This document shows positions 35,984 to 47,765 of a stretch of DNA of 64,000 nt, piece by piece. The DNA comes from Maniola hyperantus (lineage: Eukaryota; Arthropoda; Insecta; Lepidoptera; Nymphalidae): positions 15,230,378-15,294,377 of the forward strand of contig NC_048539.1 in the NCBI RefSeq assembly GCF_902806685.2, in the 5' to 3' direction. The translations under genes were made by a program, and so were the position numbers. The notes under the pieces are model-generated. The model made no database searches. It was not told the DNA's origin and saw nothing but the letters and a program-made list of their open reading frames with translations. Positions within the stretch are counted from its first letter, which is position 1; each line of letters begins with the position of its first letter.

Positions 35984-36686
35984 AACTTTAAGTAATTAGA
36001 TATCTATGTATTAACTTGATGTTGTTGAAAAAATTAAGTAGATAAGTAGATGCAGATAGTTACAAGTAGATATACCTTCTTCAAATTAAACTGAGGATAA
36101 ATTAGAATCTTTTGGATTCTAAACAAGGTAGGATGGATAGGTTAGCTACAACTTTGAACTACAACCTGACTGGCAGACAGTAGTACCAATAACACAGTTT
36201 TTATTCATAACAGTTCTCTTTCCTCATCGTTATGTTAATTAGATTAATTACAAAACATTTATTATGCAATCTGCAGGCAACCCACTAAGCATGGCCCACC
36301 CACTTGTTCGTATACGTTTATTATGTATTTATCACGCGAAGTGACTAGTGAGGCAACAAGTGTTGGCTCAAAAATATTTCCTACTTGATCAGTTATACAA
36401 ATGACAATTTATTAATGATAAAAATTACGGAATAATAACATCATAGCGCGATTTCTTAAGTTACAGAAATAGCTGGCAAATTATAATATTTTTTAGGCAC
36501 GTAGTACCTACTTATATACCTACCTATTATCTAGTAATTAGATATTACTCAGATTTAATATTTAGCGAGCGAAGCAAGGTCAACGAGTCTACTTGGCTGA
36601 ATTTATACTTAGATAAGCCGTCGTCGTTCCGCCGGCCGTCGTTTATATCGAAATAGGATAGCAGATTGTACCTTACTATTTTGGAA

Positions 36687-36906
36687 TCTAAATATATAAA
36701 AGGAAAAGGTGACTGACTGACTGACTGACTAACTGACTGATCTATCAACGCACAGCTCAAACTACTGGACAGATCGGGCTGAAGTTAGCTTTTATGACGT
36801 AGACATCCGCTAAGAAAGAATTTTTGAAAATTCAACCCCTAAGGCGGTGAAACAGGGGTTTGAAATTCGTGTAGCCCACGCGGACGAAATCGCGAGCATA
36901 AGCTTG
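36687..36906 (+). mobile_element. Helitron family A
   Basis: TCTAAATATATAAAAGGAAA start, a GACTGACTGACTGACTAAC run, GGCGGTGAAACAGGGG, and CACGCGGACGAAATCGCGAG; the end is CTTG instead of CTAG. Confidence 0.7.
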
Positions 36907-38178
36907 TCATTCTAAAGTAAGTATTTAAAATACTTTAGAATAATGCTAAATTCAATTACTTAGCGTATTACTTTTTAGGTTGATGTTAAAATAGTGCCAA
37001 AGGGTCGATATAGTCAAGCGCAAGTTTAATTATATTGAGGTACCTACCCATGTTTATTTCCATAATCTCTCCACGCTATCTAGGAAGAGTCTTGCTCATC
37101 TAATCCAATTACTCAGAAATGTTTGCAGAGAGCAATAAAGTTCCAACTCAGTCTCTTATCGTCGCAAATATTTCCATAAACACAGACGTTTCAGGATAAT
37201 GTAATAAAAATGCAATTGGCGGTAGCATCGCGCGGGGAGACGAGGGTGTAGGGAATGAAATTACAGGGGCGTCGGATCTGCCTCCGGAAAACGCAGACGA
37301 GGACACGTTAGAAGGGCCTGCATCGTTCGCTACATTGGAGATGAAACGTGTATAACTAAATATTATATAACGGGTGTAACCAGAACGCTAGCAAAAACTT
37401 AGCGATACTACTTTAAACACAATCCGATACCAATAACCATGTGCCTAATTTTGTAGTTTTAGTGATTTAGTATTTTTCAAACCCGCAATGTATATCGTAC
37501 AAAACTCGCAAGGCAGACTCCAAGTGGCCTACTTACGCAACGTTCGTTGACCTCTAGCGTTAGTCAGATGTTTTATTTGCAATATACCTATCGTGTACTT
37601 TTACAAAATATACTTAGGTTTTTCTGGATTTTTTCGCGCTAAAGCTTGTGCTAGAAATAGAATGGAGAAAGTGACTTAAAGAGGTGGATTTAATTTAAAT
37701 AAAATATTTAAATTAAATTAGTCTTTAGTTAGGACCAATCTACTTATATAATTTTACTCGTACCTTTCTCGCTGATGGAGTGGCGGCCCATTAGAATTAA
37801 ATATGCAGGCATTATTGTTGACTGCCGGGTTGTCTTATTCAGTTTGCTTATGCCGTAGGAGGCTAAGAAAATAACTTGTTATGTTAAACATCAAGGATTA
37901 ACTGACCACATAACAGTTCCTTTGAATAATCAATGGTAAGTCTTAGTTATTATTCCTACATTCACATTGAATTTTTAATAATCTCAAACTCAACTGTTTA
38001 TTCAACTAAATAGCTTTTCGATTCATATGCGATTCATAAATCGATCGAAGAACGAACCAGTATTAGTGATAGATCCAAAAAATAAGAAACGGATGATACG
38101 ACAAAGTCCTGTGACGCGCTATAGTGATAGGAGAGATAATTATCATTCTAGACCATTAAACGAAAACAGGTACCTACC

Positions 38179-38340
38179 TATAACGCGTAAAATTTAACTC
38201 CTCACGCGCCATTTTACTGTTTCTGTCAATTTCCATGTCAAAAGTACGATTTTAGTCCTTACTTTAAAGGTGAATCGCACTTTTGACATGCAAGTTGACC
38301 CATAGAGTTAAAATGGCGCGTGATTTTGTACGGACTATAC
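38179..38340 (-). mobile_element. MITE (CGTACAAAATGACTC family)
   Basis: TATAACGCGTAAAATTTAAC at one end, GATTTTGTACGGAC at the other; inner AACTCCTCACGCGCCATTTT pairs with AAAATGGCGCGTG. Confidence 0.65.
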
Positions 38341-38344
38341 GCTA

Positions 38345-38690
38345 TTCAGTATGCTCTCAGGACATGACTGACACGGTGTCCTTCATAGTGGACAAAATTG
38401 AGGGCAAGAGAAGCGCTGGTAGAATAAGAAAGTCATTGCTTAGAAACATCCGGGATTGGATTGGGGCCGCAGACCACCACCTATAGACGTCTAATAGCAG
38501 GACACCACCGATCTTGCCACCGATCGCCAAGCTTAGGCAGTTGCTTAGCATAAAACTCGGTCCACGCCCGTTCGGTACCAGGGTTCCGCACATTGTCTTG
38601 ATTACGTGACCTTTGAGTCCACCAAACACAACAAAGCATCACCCTTGTCCCCCGCCAACATTGTACGATTTTGTTTTCATGCAAAACCTT
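38345..38690 (+). pseudogene. LINE reverse-transcriptase tail and 3' UTR
   Basis: The frame VDKIEGKRSAGRIRKSLLRN then IRDWIG ending at 38486 resembles the C-terminus of RTE/jockey-like LINE proteins (K.EGRR..GR....W...I..W.G). The following 200 bp match 17698-17960. Confidence 0.6.
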
Positions 38691-38852
38691 GTACAGTAAG
38701 CGGCAGAAAGTTATGTACATCGGCCTTTAGAATGAGATTTCGGCTTTGTAGAGCGTAGTCTCTGTCACTTATATGACGTTTTGTCGTTGTCAGCGACAGG
38801 CACAACTCTACAAATCTGCCATCACCTTCTCAAGGTCGATGTACAACATGCA

Positions 38853-39165
38853 AGCTGTGATAGCCTAGTCGGTAGGACGTCCGCCTTCTGATCGGAGGTC
38901 GGGGGTTCGATCCCGGGCACGCACCTCTAACTTTTCGGAGTTATGTGCGTTTTAGGTATGTAATTAAATATCACTTGCTTTAACGGTGAAGGAAAACATC
39001 GTGAGGAAAGCTGCATGCCTGAGAGTTCTCCATAATGTTCTCAAAGTCTACCAATCCGCACATGGCCAGCGTGGTAGACTATGGCCAAAACCCTTCTCAC
39101 TATGAGAGGAGACCCGTGCTCTGTAGTGGGCCGGCGATGGGTTGATCAAGATGATGATGATGACT
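38853..39165 (+). mobile_element. tRNA-type SINE (family 1)
   Basis: AGCTGTGATAGCCTAGTCGG head, GGTTCGATCCCGGGCACG B box, complete body, and GATGATGATGATG tail that forms one arm of the hairpin at 39150-39205. Confidence 0.85.
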
Positions 39166-39205
39166 GTACCTATATACGCATATAGGTACAGTCATCATCA
39201 TCATC
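39150..39205. repeat. Perfect hairpin at the SINE tail
   Basis: A 26-bp arm, containing GATGATGACTGTACCTATAT, is mirrored exactly after a 4-nt ACGC loop. Confidence 0.8.
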
Positions 39206-40101
39206 ACTCTTGAAGTTGAATTCTCTGTGACTAGGGCCAATGTCGCACAACTTTTCCATATGGCGAAGGATACATGAGGGTAAGCCTTTTAAATAATGAA
39301 GAGGAGTGAGAAGAAGAAGATTGTACCTATAATATAAATCTTTAGGAACAAAATACGCTATTCACGTTAGCGTGTCTATTATAATGCATTCGTCAGGTGA
39401 GATCGCGTAATCTACCATAAACCCGTTTATTTGATAAAAAGGTCATAATCAAATCATAAAGTTTTTCCTCAATACATAAATTAGATATGAATCATATGGC
39501 TTGAAATAAATACATAATACCTACTCTACCTGGGTTGATTTTGTCATCCACTATAATAAACCTGAATACATTTAGTGATTCATTTTCATATTGCTTTTGC
39601 TTTATAGAATTACATTCTCGTGTTACATCTTTATTATTACCAACACGGTAAATTTAAATATTCGTTCATCAAGAGCGCTGATTAATCAATAAGGAATTGA
39701 GTAAAAATAAATTGCCTATGTCTGACTTAATAAGACCTTCACACGAATACTGCAAGTTGACACAAGTTGTTGGTCATGCTGGGGGTCACTGCGTCGCGTA
39801 CTTCGGCCCATAATCGGCGGACCAAGGTGCTGAAGCAGGTTTATTTACCAACCAATGCGGCTCTAGACTTTACTTACTTACTTCATTTATGTGTCATGGC
39901 CATTCTAATATAAATATCCGCTAAATCATCAATTCGACGAGTTCTAATAAATTCAATTGAATAGGGTCTTGGACTGCAGTAGTAATAAAATGATGTGATG
40001 TTTTTGTATAGTGGTAGTTTATGGGGCTGAGACTTCGCATTATTAAAAAGAAAAAAATATAAAAAATTGGCCATAAAATAAAGGTAATGAACGATATAAC
40101 T

Positions 40102-40239
40102 TCCCGCAAATTGCTATTGTGCTGGAACCATTGATGTCATTTTGACGTCAGCCGAAATAAAAATATACCATCAGCTCAAAACTCAGTCTATTGCTGACGT
40201 CACTAAAATGGCGGCCACACGCATTAGAATTTGCGGGAC
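40102..40239. mobile_element. MITE with TCCCGCAAATTGCTA ends
   Basis: TTCCCGCAAATTGCTA at the left and TAGAATTTGCGGGA at the right. Two GACGTCA motifs inside are also in inverted positions. Confidence 0.65.
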
Positions 40240-40285
40240 TTATACACAAACGTATAGGTACCGAACAGATTGGTAAGTATACCAG

Positions 40286-40460
40286 ACTGATCCCCGCGGC
40301 TTCGCCCGCGTAGATTTAGGTTTTTAAAGATCCCGTATAGCCTATGTCACTCAGGAATAATGTAGCTTTCTACTGGTGAAAGAATTTTTAAAATCGGTTC
40401 AGTAGTTCCAAAGATTACCCCCTACAAACAAACTTAACGACATTACCTCTTTATATAATA
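40286..40460 (-). mobile_element. Short Helitron
   Basis: CCCCGCGGCTTCGCCCGCG, TAAAATCGGTTCAGTAG and ACGACATTACCTCTTTATA; reverse copy of 3789-3974. Confidence 0.6.
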
Positions 40461-41499
40461 GTAGTATAGTATAGATGTAGGTAGCTGAATAGATTACAAT
40501 GTTAAAAAATTCGTTAAGTTTGTAGACGACCTTAATTACTCAACGTAGAAAAACGACCCACGATCTACAGATAAGCGTTGCCAATTTAATTCTGAAATAG
40601 TTAACCTCTTAAATGAACTTATCGCGTAATAGAACTCTATTAAATATAAAAGGAGGCTAGTATAATAATATAATAGAACTTAGAAGTTCATAAAACTAGA
40701 ATAGAAAATTACTATTTAAGCTGCCGAATTGAAAACGTAACTAGATATACCTACCTACTAAGTACATGCATTTAGTAATTTTCTATTTCCCCTAATTTTA
40801 ACACGTTTTTATTTATCCACTAGAATCCTATACTTAGTATAAACTTTGTCTGAGGCAATGAAAAAGTTTTAGCCAACAGTTTTTAGAGTTTCGAGTTCAG
40901 AGTTCTGAAATTCTGGGTTCCGTGCAATTTAAACAGGTTTGCTACTTATTAATTGCAAACAATTTACAGCCAGCTTACTATTTCCTTTATATGCATCATA
41001 GTACTTACAATATGCCGTGTAGATATTTAAAATGTATGCAGGAAGTAACCCGGGGCCTGCACGCCGAACAGAATAATAGGTATACTTACCTAATTAGAAT
41101 TGGGTTCAGTTATTATGTATCCGGTCTATTCCTTATCTACATTATAAAAAGGAAACTCTGTGCCTTTCAGCTTTCTAAGCCCAAGGATGCTGGGCGTCGA
41201 TGAGTCAGTCAGTGAGTGAATCAGAACTCTTCTTTTTATTTGTAGGAGCTACAGTGTAAATTGTTACATAATATCGCTATAAATAATAATAAAGGTCCAA
41301 CGCTTATCAAACAACTGAGTAAAGATTAAATTACTGATTCGTTAAAACAAAAAAACATTGTCGCCATTGTCACAACAAGTAGGTACTTAAGTAATTAATT
41401 TTACCCTTTAAACTTACAACAAATACATTGCTGTAAAGTACGATTACTTTTGCAGGTTATACGTGGTTTATACTAACTTGTTAATAAGCGCTTGGATTA

Positions 41500-41825
41500 T
41501 ATTGCAAAAGCATTGGCTCCTTATCAGCTGTAATGGCCACATTATTGCGGGATTAATCGTAAAATATCATGACACACGCGCGTCGTTGTGCGAATATCTG
41601 CCAAGGGTTTCTCCCCCGTCGCGTCGTCTGGACCCAGAGCCGTGTCAATATTTTCGCGGGAACAGGAGTCGTCATGGCAACGAGGGTGCACTCTTATTAC
41701 GGTCGCTGCCCTCCGGGCTCCGTACAATGCATCGAAAAGGGACGGAGGGCGAAAAGTAAAAGACCTCTGTTGTCTAGGGGCTGTGCAAGGGACCGGAGAT
41801 TGCACTGCTTTGTACGGTAATGCGC
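41500..41825. other. GC-rich, CpG-rich block open in several frames
   Basis: Composition differs sharply from the AT-rich surroundings (GGGTTTCTCCCCCGTCGCGT, CCGGGCTCCGTACAATGC). Frames of 80-107 codons are open on both strands, which is expected from the base composition alone. No domain, start context or splice pair singles out one of them. Promoter, noncoding exon and captured sequence are all possible. Confidence 0.3.
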
Positions 41826-41854
41826 CATAAATATACGAGTAAGTAGGTAGGTAT

Positions 41855-42015
41855 GGTCCGTACAAAATGACTCCTCACGCGCCATTTTAACTCTATGGGT
41901 CAACTGTCATGACAAAAGTACGGTTCACCTTTAAAATAAGGACTAAAATCGTACTTTTGACATGAAATTGGACACAAAAAGTTAAAATGGCGCATTAAAT
42001 TTTACGCGTTATATA
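41855..42015 (+). mobile_element. MITE (CGTACAAAATGACTC family), complete
   Basis: GGTCCGTACAAAATGACTCC and CTCACGCGCCATTTTAAC at the left, AGTTAAAATGGCGC and TTTTACGCGTTATA at the right. Confidence 0.65.
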
Positions 42016-42046
42016 GCGCCATATTATAAAGGCAAACAGAAACGCG

Positions 42047-42397
42047 ATTTTTTTTTTATTTTTTTTTATTCACATACAAGTTAGCCCTTGACTGCAATCT
42101 CACCTGGTGGTAAGTGATGATGCAGCTTAAGATGATAGCGGGGCTAACCTGGAAGGGGTATGGCAGTTTTTAGTAAACCCATACCCCTTTGGTTTCTACA
42201 CGGCATCGTACCGGAACGCTAAATCGCTTGGCGGCACGACTTTGCCTGTAGGGTGGTAACTAGCCACGGCCGAAGCCTCCCACCAGACCAGACCAGAAAT
42301 TTAGAAATTATAAAATACCAAACCCCTGCCAGGAATCGAACCCGGGACCTCCCACTAATAAGACCACAGCGCTCACCACTGCGCCAGGGAGGTCGTC
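42047..42397 (-). mobile_element. SINE family 2
   Basis: The minus-strand head reads GACGACCTCCCTGGCGCAG (A box) and GGGTTCGATTCCTGGCAGG (B box). The body holds GGCTTCGGCCGTGGCTAG and the end is T/A-rich. Nearly identical to 53169-53520. Confidence 0.8.
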
Positions 42398-42649
42398 AAA
42401 ACTAGAATTCAGTTTCGTCAATAACTTAGGTAAGTACGACTTTGTAACAATGATAATTTAATAATTATTGAAATAGTAAATTTCGTTCTGCAGATAATTA
42501 CGTTATTTCCTACATACATCTAATAGATGTATAATAATAATGCATATATAATAGACCGTTTTGCAAACGAGTAGATACCTAAGTTTGGTAAGTTTGCCTT
42601 TATCGTACCTATTCATGTTTGGTGGCGTCATTCAACGGGAGACTTTCCT

Positions 42650-42836
42650 TTTTAGGGTTCCGTACCTCAAAAGGAAAAACGGAACCCTTATAGTATACTT
42701 TGTTGTCTGTTTGTCTGTCTGTCAAACCTGGAGGGTACTTCCCGGTGACCTAGAATCATGAATTTTGGCAGTTAGGTAGGTCTTATAGCACACATAAGGG
42801 AAAAAATCCGAAAACCGTGAATTTGTGGTTACACTT
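42650..42836 (+). mobile_element. Dispersed repeat, truncated
   Basis: AGGGTTCCGTACCTCAAAAG, TGTCTGTTTGTCTGTCTG and CTAGAATCATGAATTTTGG; the first third of the 11000 element. Confidence 0.6.
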
Positions 42837-42898
42837 ATTATATTGCGACCACTAGGTATACGATAAAGTAAGCCGAGTAAGTATTTTCTTTTATTAAT

Positions 42899-43075
42899 TA
42901 CTAGATGATGACCGCAACTTAGTTCGCGTGAGTTTAGGTTTTTCAAAATCCCGTGGAAAATCTTTGATTTTCTGGGATAAAAAGTAGCCTAGGTGTTAAT
43001 CTAGGATATGATCTATCTATATTCCAAATTTCAGTCAAATCCGTCTAGTAGTTTTTGCTTGAAAGAGTAACAAAC
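42899..43075 (-). mobile_element. Helitron family B fragment
   Basis: ACTAGATGATGACCGCAAC, TGGGATAAAAAGTAGCC and AAATCCGTCTAGTAG. Confidence 0.6.
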
Positions 43076-43084
43076 TTTTCATGA

Positions 43085-43165
43085 TTTGAAAAGAGCAACT
43101 ACCTACTGAGTTTCTTGATGGATCTTCTCAGTAGAATCTGCTTCCCGAACATGTGTTGTGAACAG
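43085..43165 (+). mobile_element. LINE-type 3' tail
   Basis: CTGAGTTTCTTGATGGATC and AGTAGAATCTGCTTCCCG; a sibling of the tails at 15600 and 17603. Confidence 0.45.
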
Positions 43166-43691
43166 TAGCGTGCAACTTACAGAGGCATAAAAGCGCTGCT
43201 TACCCAAGAAATAGTTAACTCGGTTGAAATTGCTCAATGCTCATTATTCTTTGACTGGCTTACCTAACTACTGCTTACCCTGGCTTTAAACCCTATGCAC
43301 GCCACTGGTTGTGAACCACCGGTTCGGGAAGCAAATTCGTCATAGCGTAGCACAAAAGACAATAGTTGTTTTACACGAAATAAATTAGATATTACACAAA
43401 TTGAATGTTTCAGCAGTACCATGCCAGTGCTTTGCAATACGATATAGTTGTCACCAGCCCGCCTCTATTTGCGTGACATTTGATAGTATGGTGTTAAGGA
43501 CCTCCTTCACAATCGGTTACCAGCAACCCAAACAGATCCAAATTATGACTTCTGTCACGAAATACAATAACGTGCCACCATGTTGTGGGAACGTAACCGT
43601 AAGCGCGTTTGAACAAGTAAAAAATTCTGACCGTGTCGTTAGATTTACATTTAGATAAAGCCGACTTTATAAAGCTACATAATTAACTTAG

Positions 43692-43875
43692 CGTTTAAAC
43701 TACCGTGAGTGATTTCCATTCTAAATAATATCTGTCCCGGCTTTACTCACGTGTGTAGTCGACGTTAGCCCGACTAGTTTAGTTCGGGGGGGCCCGAAAG
43801 GTCCCCGTATGGGTTCGAAACTAGTCGGACTAACGTCGACTACACACGTGAGTAAAGCCGGGACAGATATTATTT
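43692..43875. mobile_element. Fold-back element with 13-bp flanking direct repeat
   Basis: 58-bp arms at 43723-43780 and 43818-43875 match at 57 positions (containing GGCTTTACTCACGTGTGTAG). The loop is GC-rich. ATAATTAACTTAG flanks it on both sides, at 43679-43691 and 43876-43888. Confidence 0.75.
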
Positions 43876-44488
43876 ATAATTAACTTAGTAGTTGATTTGA
43901 GAATTCAGCCTAATTCTACTGGTTTCGTAGGGATTTCTAGCAATTTTCAACATAACTACTTTGGAAATAAAGTCGTTAGTCATTAATGGGGCATTGAACT
44001 GATGTTACAGCTACAACCTTGCAGTTATTCTTGTAATTAAGCTTGAACTTACAGTGCACTTTAATGTTTTAGAGTTGGAATCCTCTCACGTCAAATGATA
44101 TGAAATTTTCTCACAGTAATGTGAGAAGTCTCTTCCAGCACCCGCAAATGGCCACGCTCCGTTGCTCTCGTCAACTTTGAGATATTCTCGACAAAGTAAT
44201 ATTATAAATTAAAACTATAGATAATATAAGTAATAAGGCTGTAGGATTTTTACCCGCTAGATTTTTCTTTTTGAAAAAGGTTTGACCAGAGCGCAAATCA
44301 ATCAAAGCTTATTTAGCACTCGCCTCTTATCTCGTACCTATCGTTTCGATGTTCTAATTTGTATACATAAAACTAGCACGCTAAGCATATTGCAAGCTAG
44401 TGGCTGACCTAGGTCAGTCGCCACCTTACTTTAATAAAGTTTATTTTTGATTAAGTAAAATTCATCAAAGTAATCCATACTTCCATAG

Positions 44489-44696
44489 TCCATACTAATA
44501 TTATAAACGCAAAAGTGTGTCTGTCTGTCTGCTAGCTTTTCACGGCCAAACAGTTTAACAGATTTTAATGAAATTAGGTACAGAGTTAGCTTACATCTGG
44601 GGGCATAGGCTACTTTTAATCCCGGAAAAACAAAGAGTTCCTATGGAATTTTTAAAAACCTAAATCCACGCGGATGAAGTCGCAGGCATTATCTAG
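44489..44696 (+). mobile_element. Helitron family B, near complete
   Basis: TCCATACTAATATTATAAAC start, GTGTGTCTGTCTGTCTGC, CCCGGAAAAACAAAGAG, ACGCGGATGAAGTCGCAGGC and CTAG end. Confidence 0.75.
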
Positions 44697-45186
44697 TCGG
44701 GTATAATATAAGTAGTCACTAAGTTAACAACTATAGATATGAGGTACCTAGGTCATATACCTAATTTCAGAATATTTGCGACACGATTGAATCCCAAAAA
44801 TATATAGGTACAGAAACTAAGGATCACTTGGCAACCACTGAAGTATTTATTAAAGTATTTTAAGTATAAAAAGTATTTCTGAAAAAGTGTACCAAACTCC
44901 TGTCTCGATTAAGAAGATATTGAAGAATTTGTAAGTTGAAATTAAATGCGGACAAAGCTGCAGTCTAGCGGCTGTTTTTGCATCCTGTAAACAGAATTCA
45001 ACGAACTTCAGGCACCGGTAGAAGCTACAAACAAAAAATGTCCTTCACTTCTATTCTTAATTTGTCATGCTAACTATTTTGTGCAGAGTTCATTGTACAA
45101 GCTGAAGATTCCAAATCAATCTTCATTTATTTGATCACTCCTTTATCAATTTAATTTACTTAGGTAAATATTATTTAATCTAATAA

Positions 45187-45370
45187 GAGCCTCAATAGCT
45201 CAACCGGTAAAGGAGTGGACTGAAAACCGAAAGGTCGCCGGTTCAAACCCCACCCGTTGCACTATTGTCGTACCTACTCCTAGCACAAGCCTGACGCTTA
45301 GTTGGAGAGGAAAGGGGAATATTAGTCATTTAACATGGCTAATATTCTTTTATAAAAAATTAAAAAAATT
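45187..45370 (+). mobile_element. tRNA-Phe-like SINE
   Basis: GCCTCAATAGCTCAACCGG, GGACTGAAAACCGAAAGG and GCCGGTTCAAACCCCACC form a tRNA-like head with a GAA anticodon position. Tail GGAGAGGAAAGGGGAATATT. No functional tRNA is claimed because the 3' side does not close an acceptor stem. Confidence 0.75.
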
Positions 45371-45427
45371 AATCTAATAATTTAAGTACACGCAGGTAGG
45401 TCTATTATAGAAATACATACCTACTTA

Positions 45428-45720
45428 TTCTCGCGTCTTCGTTCGCGTGAAGCACACAGATTTCAAACTCCTATTTTACCCCCTTAGGGATTGAATTTTT
45501 AAAAACCCTTTCTTAGCGGATGTCTACATCATTCAACAACATTAATTACAGCCCGATCCGTTCAGTAGTTTGAGCTGTGCGTTGATAAATCTTTAGTCAG
45601 TCAGTCAGCTTGCTTTTCATACATATACTAGCCTAGCTGATACCCGCGACTTCGGATTTGGGATTTTAAAAATCCTGCGGAACTCTTTAATTTTTCGGGA
45701 TAAAAAGTAGGCTATGTTCT
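45428..45720 (-). mobile_element. Helitron family A plus a family B fragment
   Basis: 45428-45612 contains CGCGTCTTCGTTCGCGTG, CCTTTCTTAGCGGATGTC and CAGTCAGTCAG. 45634-45720 is a diverged ACCCGCGACTTCGG ... CGGGATAAAAAGTAGGC piece. Confidence 0.55.
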
Positions 45721-45729
45721 ACTGCCTGT

Positions 45730-47280
45730 ACCATCAAAAATAGCAGTTACCTAGTATGTATACGCGTGAACCAAAAAGTTGTCCTTGTGCATTTCATTGT
45801 CCAACTATTGGGTTCATTGTACAGTGATTGGTTCCCATTTCAGTGCGATCGATAGGTACGTGACGGAAACTAATCATTTTGTTTATAACGATTTGAAGAC
45901 CGTTACTTTCTAGAGGCTGTGATTGAGCATTGTTAATTTGTGCCATTTCTTGATAAATAATATAATATATTTAATAGCTAAAATTTAATAAAAAAAATAT
46001 GTAAGGTGAAACATTTCTACATTACATTCATTATGTAGATAATAACATCTCATTGTAAAAAATGTTTCTGCAAATAAAGAATAATGAATCTTGATATAAA
46101 TTGGCGTCTCACGAAATGTTGTCATTTTATCTGATACATAATATTAGCATAATAGGTATACCTAAAAGGATAACTGATTGACCGAGGTGCAGCTCAAACC
46201 GACTGGATTTGAACTTTGAACATGTATCTATATGACTAAGAAAGGGTTTTCAGAAATTCCATCCCGAGCAAGGCCGGGCGGGCAATAGTTACAGATAAAC
46301 AAAACAGCTAATGGATAACATAGAGAAAATCGCTAAAAGCTTCGAGTAACACCACGCAACCATAACAAAACTATAGTGTAGCCTGAGGAAAGCTGCTGTA
46401 CCTATTACAAAATATTACTTAAGTAGGTCTACAAACAAAAAATACTTGTATCTTATATTGGTAAGTAGTACCTATATACCTTCCTCGTTTAATGTATAAA
46501 AGTGCTAGGAAAAATATAACCGGATACTTACGAAACAACCTTTCTTTATTCCGAAGCTGTTAACGCAGAATCGTAAGTAAGCAGCAAGTAGGCAAGTAAA
46601 TAATTTCACAATCGGCCGCAGTATATAATGCAGCTGACTCAATAGATTTGCATAAAAGAAAAGAATATCATGCATCAGAAAACACGAGTGATAATTTTCA
46701 CAAGTATTTTTTATTTTAATGATACTTAGGTACCTACTACCTATTTAATATAATTGTTATTGACTTTATTGAACACAATTAAGTAAACACTCACACAAAA
46801 AAATAAACAATTACTGCTAATAAAAGCGATTTCTCTGTGACTAATGATTATGTTATTACTTTATATAATGACTTTTTCCGGACTTTCATATACTTAGATA
46901 AGTAAAATTTTATAGTAAAAAGATCTATTATAAAGAAGTAAGAACAGAATACCCTGCACGTCTGTATTTTTCCTCTGAACAATTTTATGGTGAGGCAAAA
47001 TCTGCTCTATGTTTATTGGAGCATTTAAATTTATCGGTCGAAATCATTCCAATTTGGTAGAGTTCCGAACACAATAACGGACAACGCAATGCGGGAGCTT
47101 GTGACTCGTTCCAGTTAGGCTCTTTACGCACTGTATCCCATCCTCCATCCGAAATAGCCGTGTAGGAGTACTACTACAGGAACAGGAGAGAAACTTGACA
47201 AATAGTAAAGAAGAAAAATTAAATCCAAATAAACCTGATAGCTACCCAAAATGCTGAAAAATGAAGAAGACTAGGAAAGT
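45730..47280. other. No gene recognised
   Basis: AT-rich sequence with only a faint Helitron-like fragment at 46160-46285 (GAGGTGCAGCTCAAACCG, CCGAGCAAGGCCGGGCGGGC). No open frame above background. Confidence 0.4.
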
Positions 47281-47299
47281 ACGCTAAGTTAAGCAAATC

Positions 47300-47530
47300 A
47301 TCATAAAGACGCGAGAAGATGATGAATGAGGCGACAATGATGTTGGTGCTTCGTGCAATACCGGGAAGCCGTGAGATATCGAAGAGTGGAGGAGGTTTTT
47401 AGTCCGTAGGGCACTGCGAAACACCTGCAGTGGAGTCGGGTATGCCACACGGTATCCATGTGGATCTTCCTTCTCCAAAAAAAACAGTACTACTAATTGT
47501 ATACCCTCACCACCTGGGTTTCTAGAGCAC
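47300..47530 (-). repeat. Unclassified GC-richer stretch
   Basis: Contains TACCGGGAAGCCGTGAG and GCGAAACACCTGCAGTGG. A 95-codon minus-strand frame spans it without a recognised domain. It adjoins a LINE tail and may belong to the same element. Confidence 0.3.
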
Positions 47531-47549
47531 TTCGACCACCCGTTGTGCC

Positions 47550-47765
47550 AGATCCTTTTTTCCACGCACATGCAAACTGTGGAATCAACTTCTTTCGGCG
47601 GTGTTCCTATTAGATTACAACATAGGGTTATTCAAGTGGCGGACCAACAAATTCCTGTAAGGCCGGTAACGCATGGATGGTTCCTCTGGTACTGCAAATG
47701 TTTGGGCGACGGTAATCACTTAACATCAGGTGACCCGCCTGCTCTTTTGCTCGCCATTTTTATTA
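47550..47765 (+). pseudogene. LINE ORF tail and 3' UTR
   Basis: The sequence TTTTTTCCACGCACATGCA, GCGGTGTTCCTATTAGATT, AACGCATGGATGGTTCCTC and ACATCAGGTGACCCGCCTG is the well-populated lepidopteran LINE tail (TCKLWNQLP-type ORF end), with frameshifts. Confidence 0.6.

Larger units (their letters stand above)
38692..39205 (+). mobile_element. mariner-type MITE interrupted by a SINE
   Basis: The left end TACAGTAAGCGGCAGAAAG opens a copy of the 34377 MITE. Near 38849 it is cut by a SINE (38853-39165), and the right end of the MITE is lost. Confidence 0.6.

Noticed and set aside
41542..41865. 107-codon minus-strand frame as a gene
   Set aside because: Several overlapping frames on both strands are open because of local GC content, so none can be preferred.
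45187..45265. Possible tRNA-Phe gene (A box, GAA anticodon position, B box)
   Set aside because: The 3' side does not pair with the 5' end to close an acceptor stem, and the unit recurs at 49528 and 60670 with the same non-tRNA tail, so it is a SINE head.
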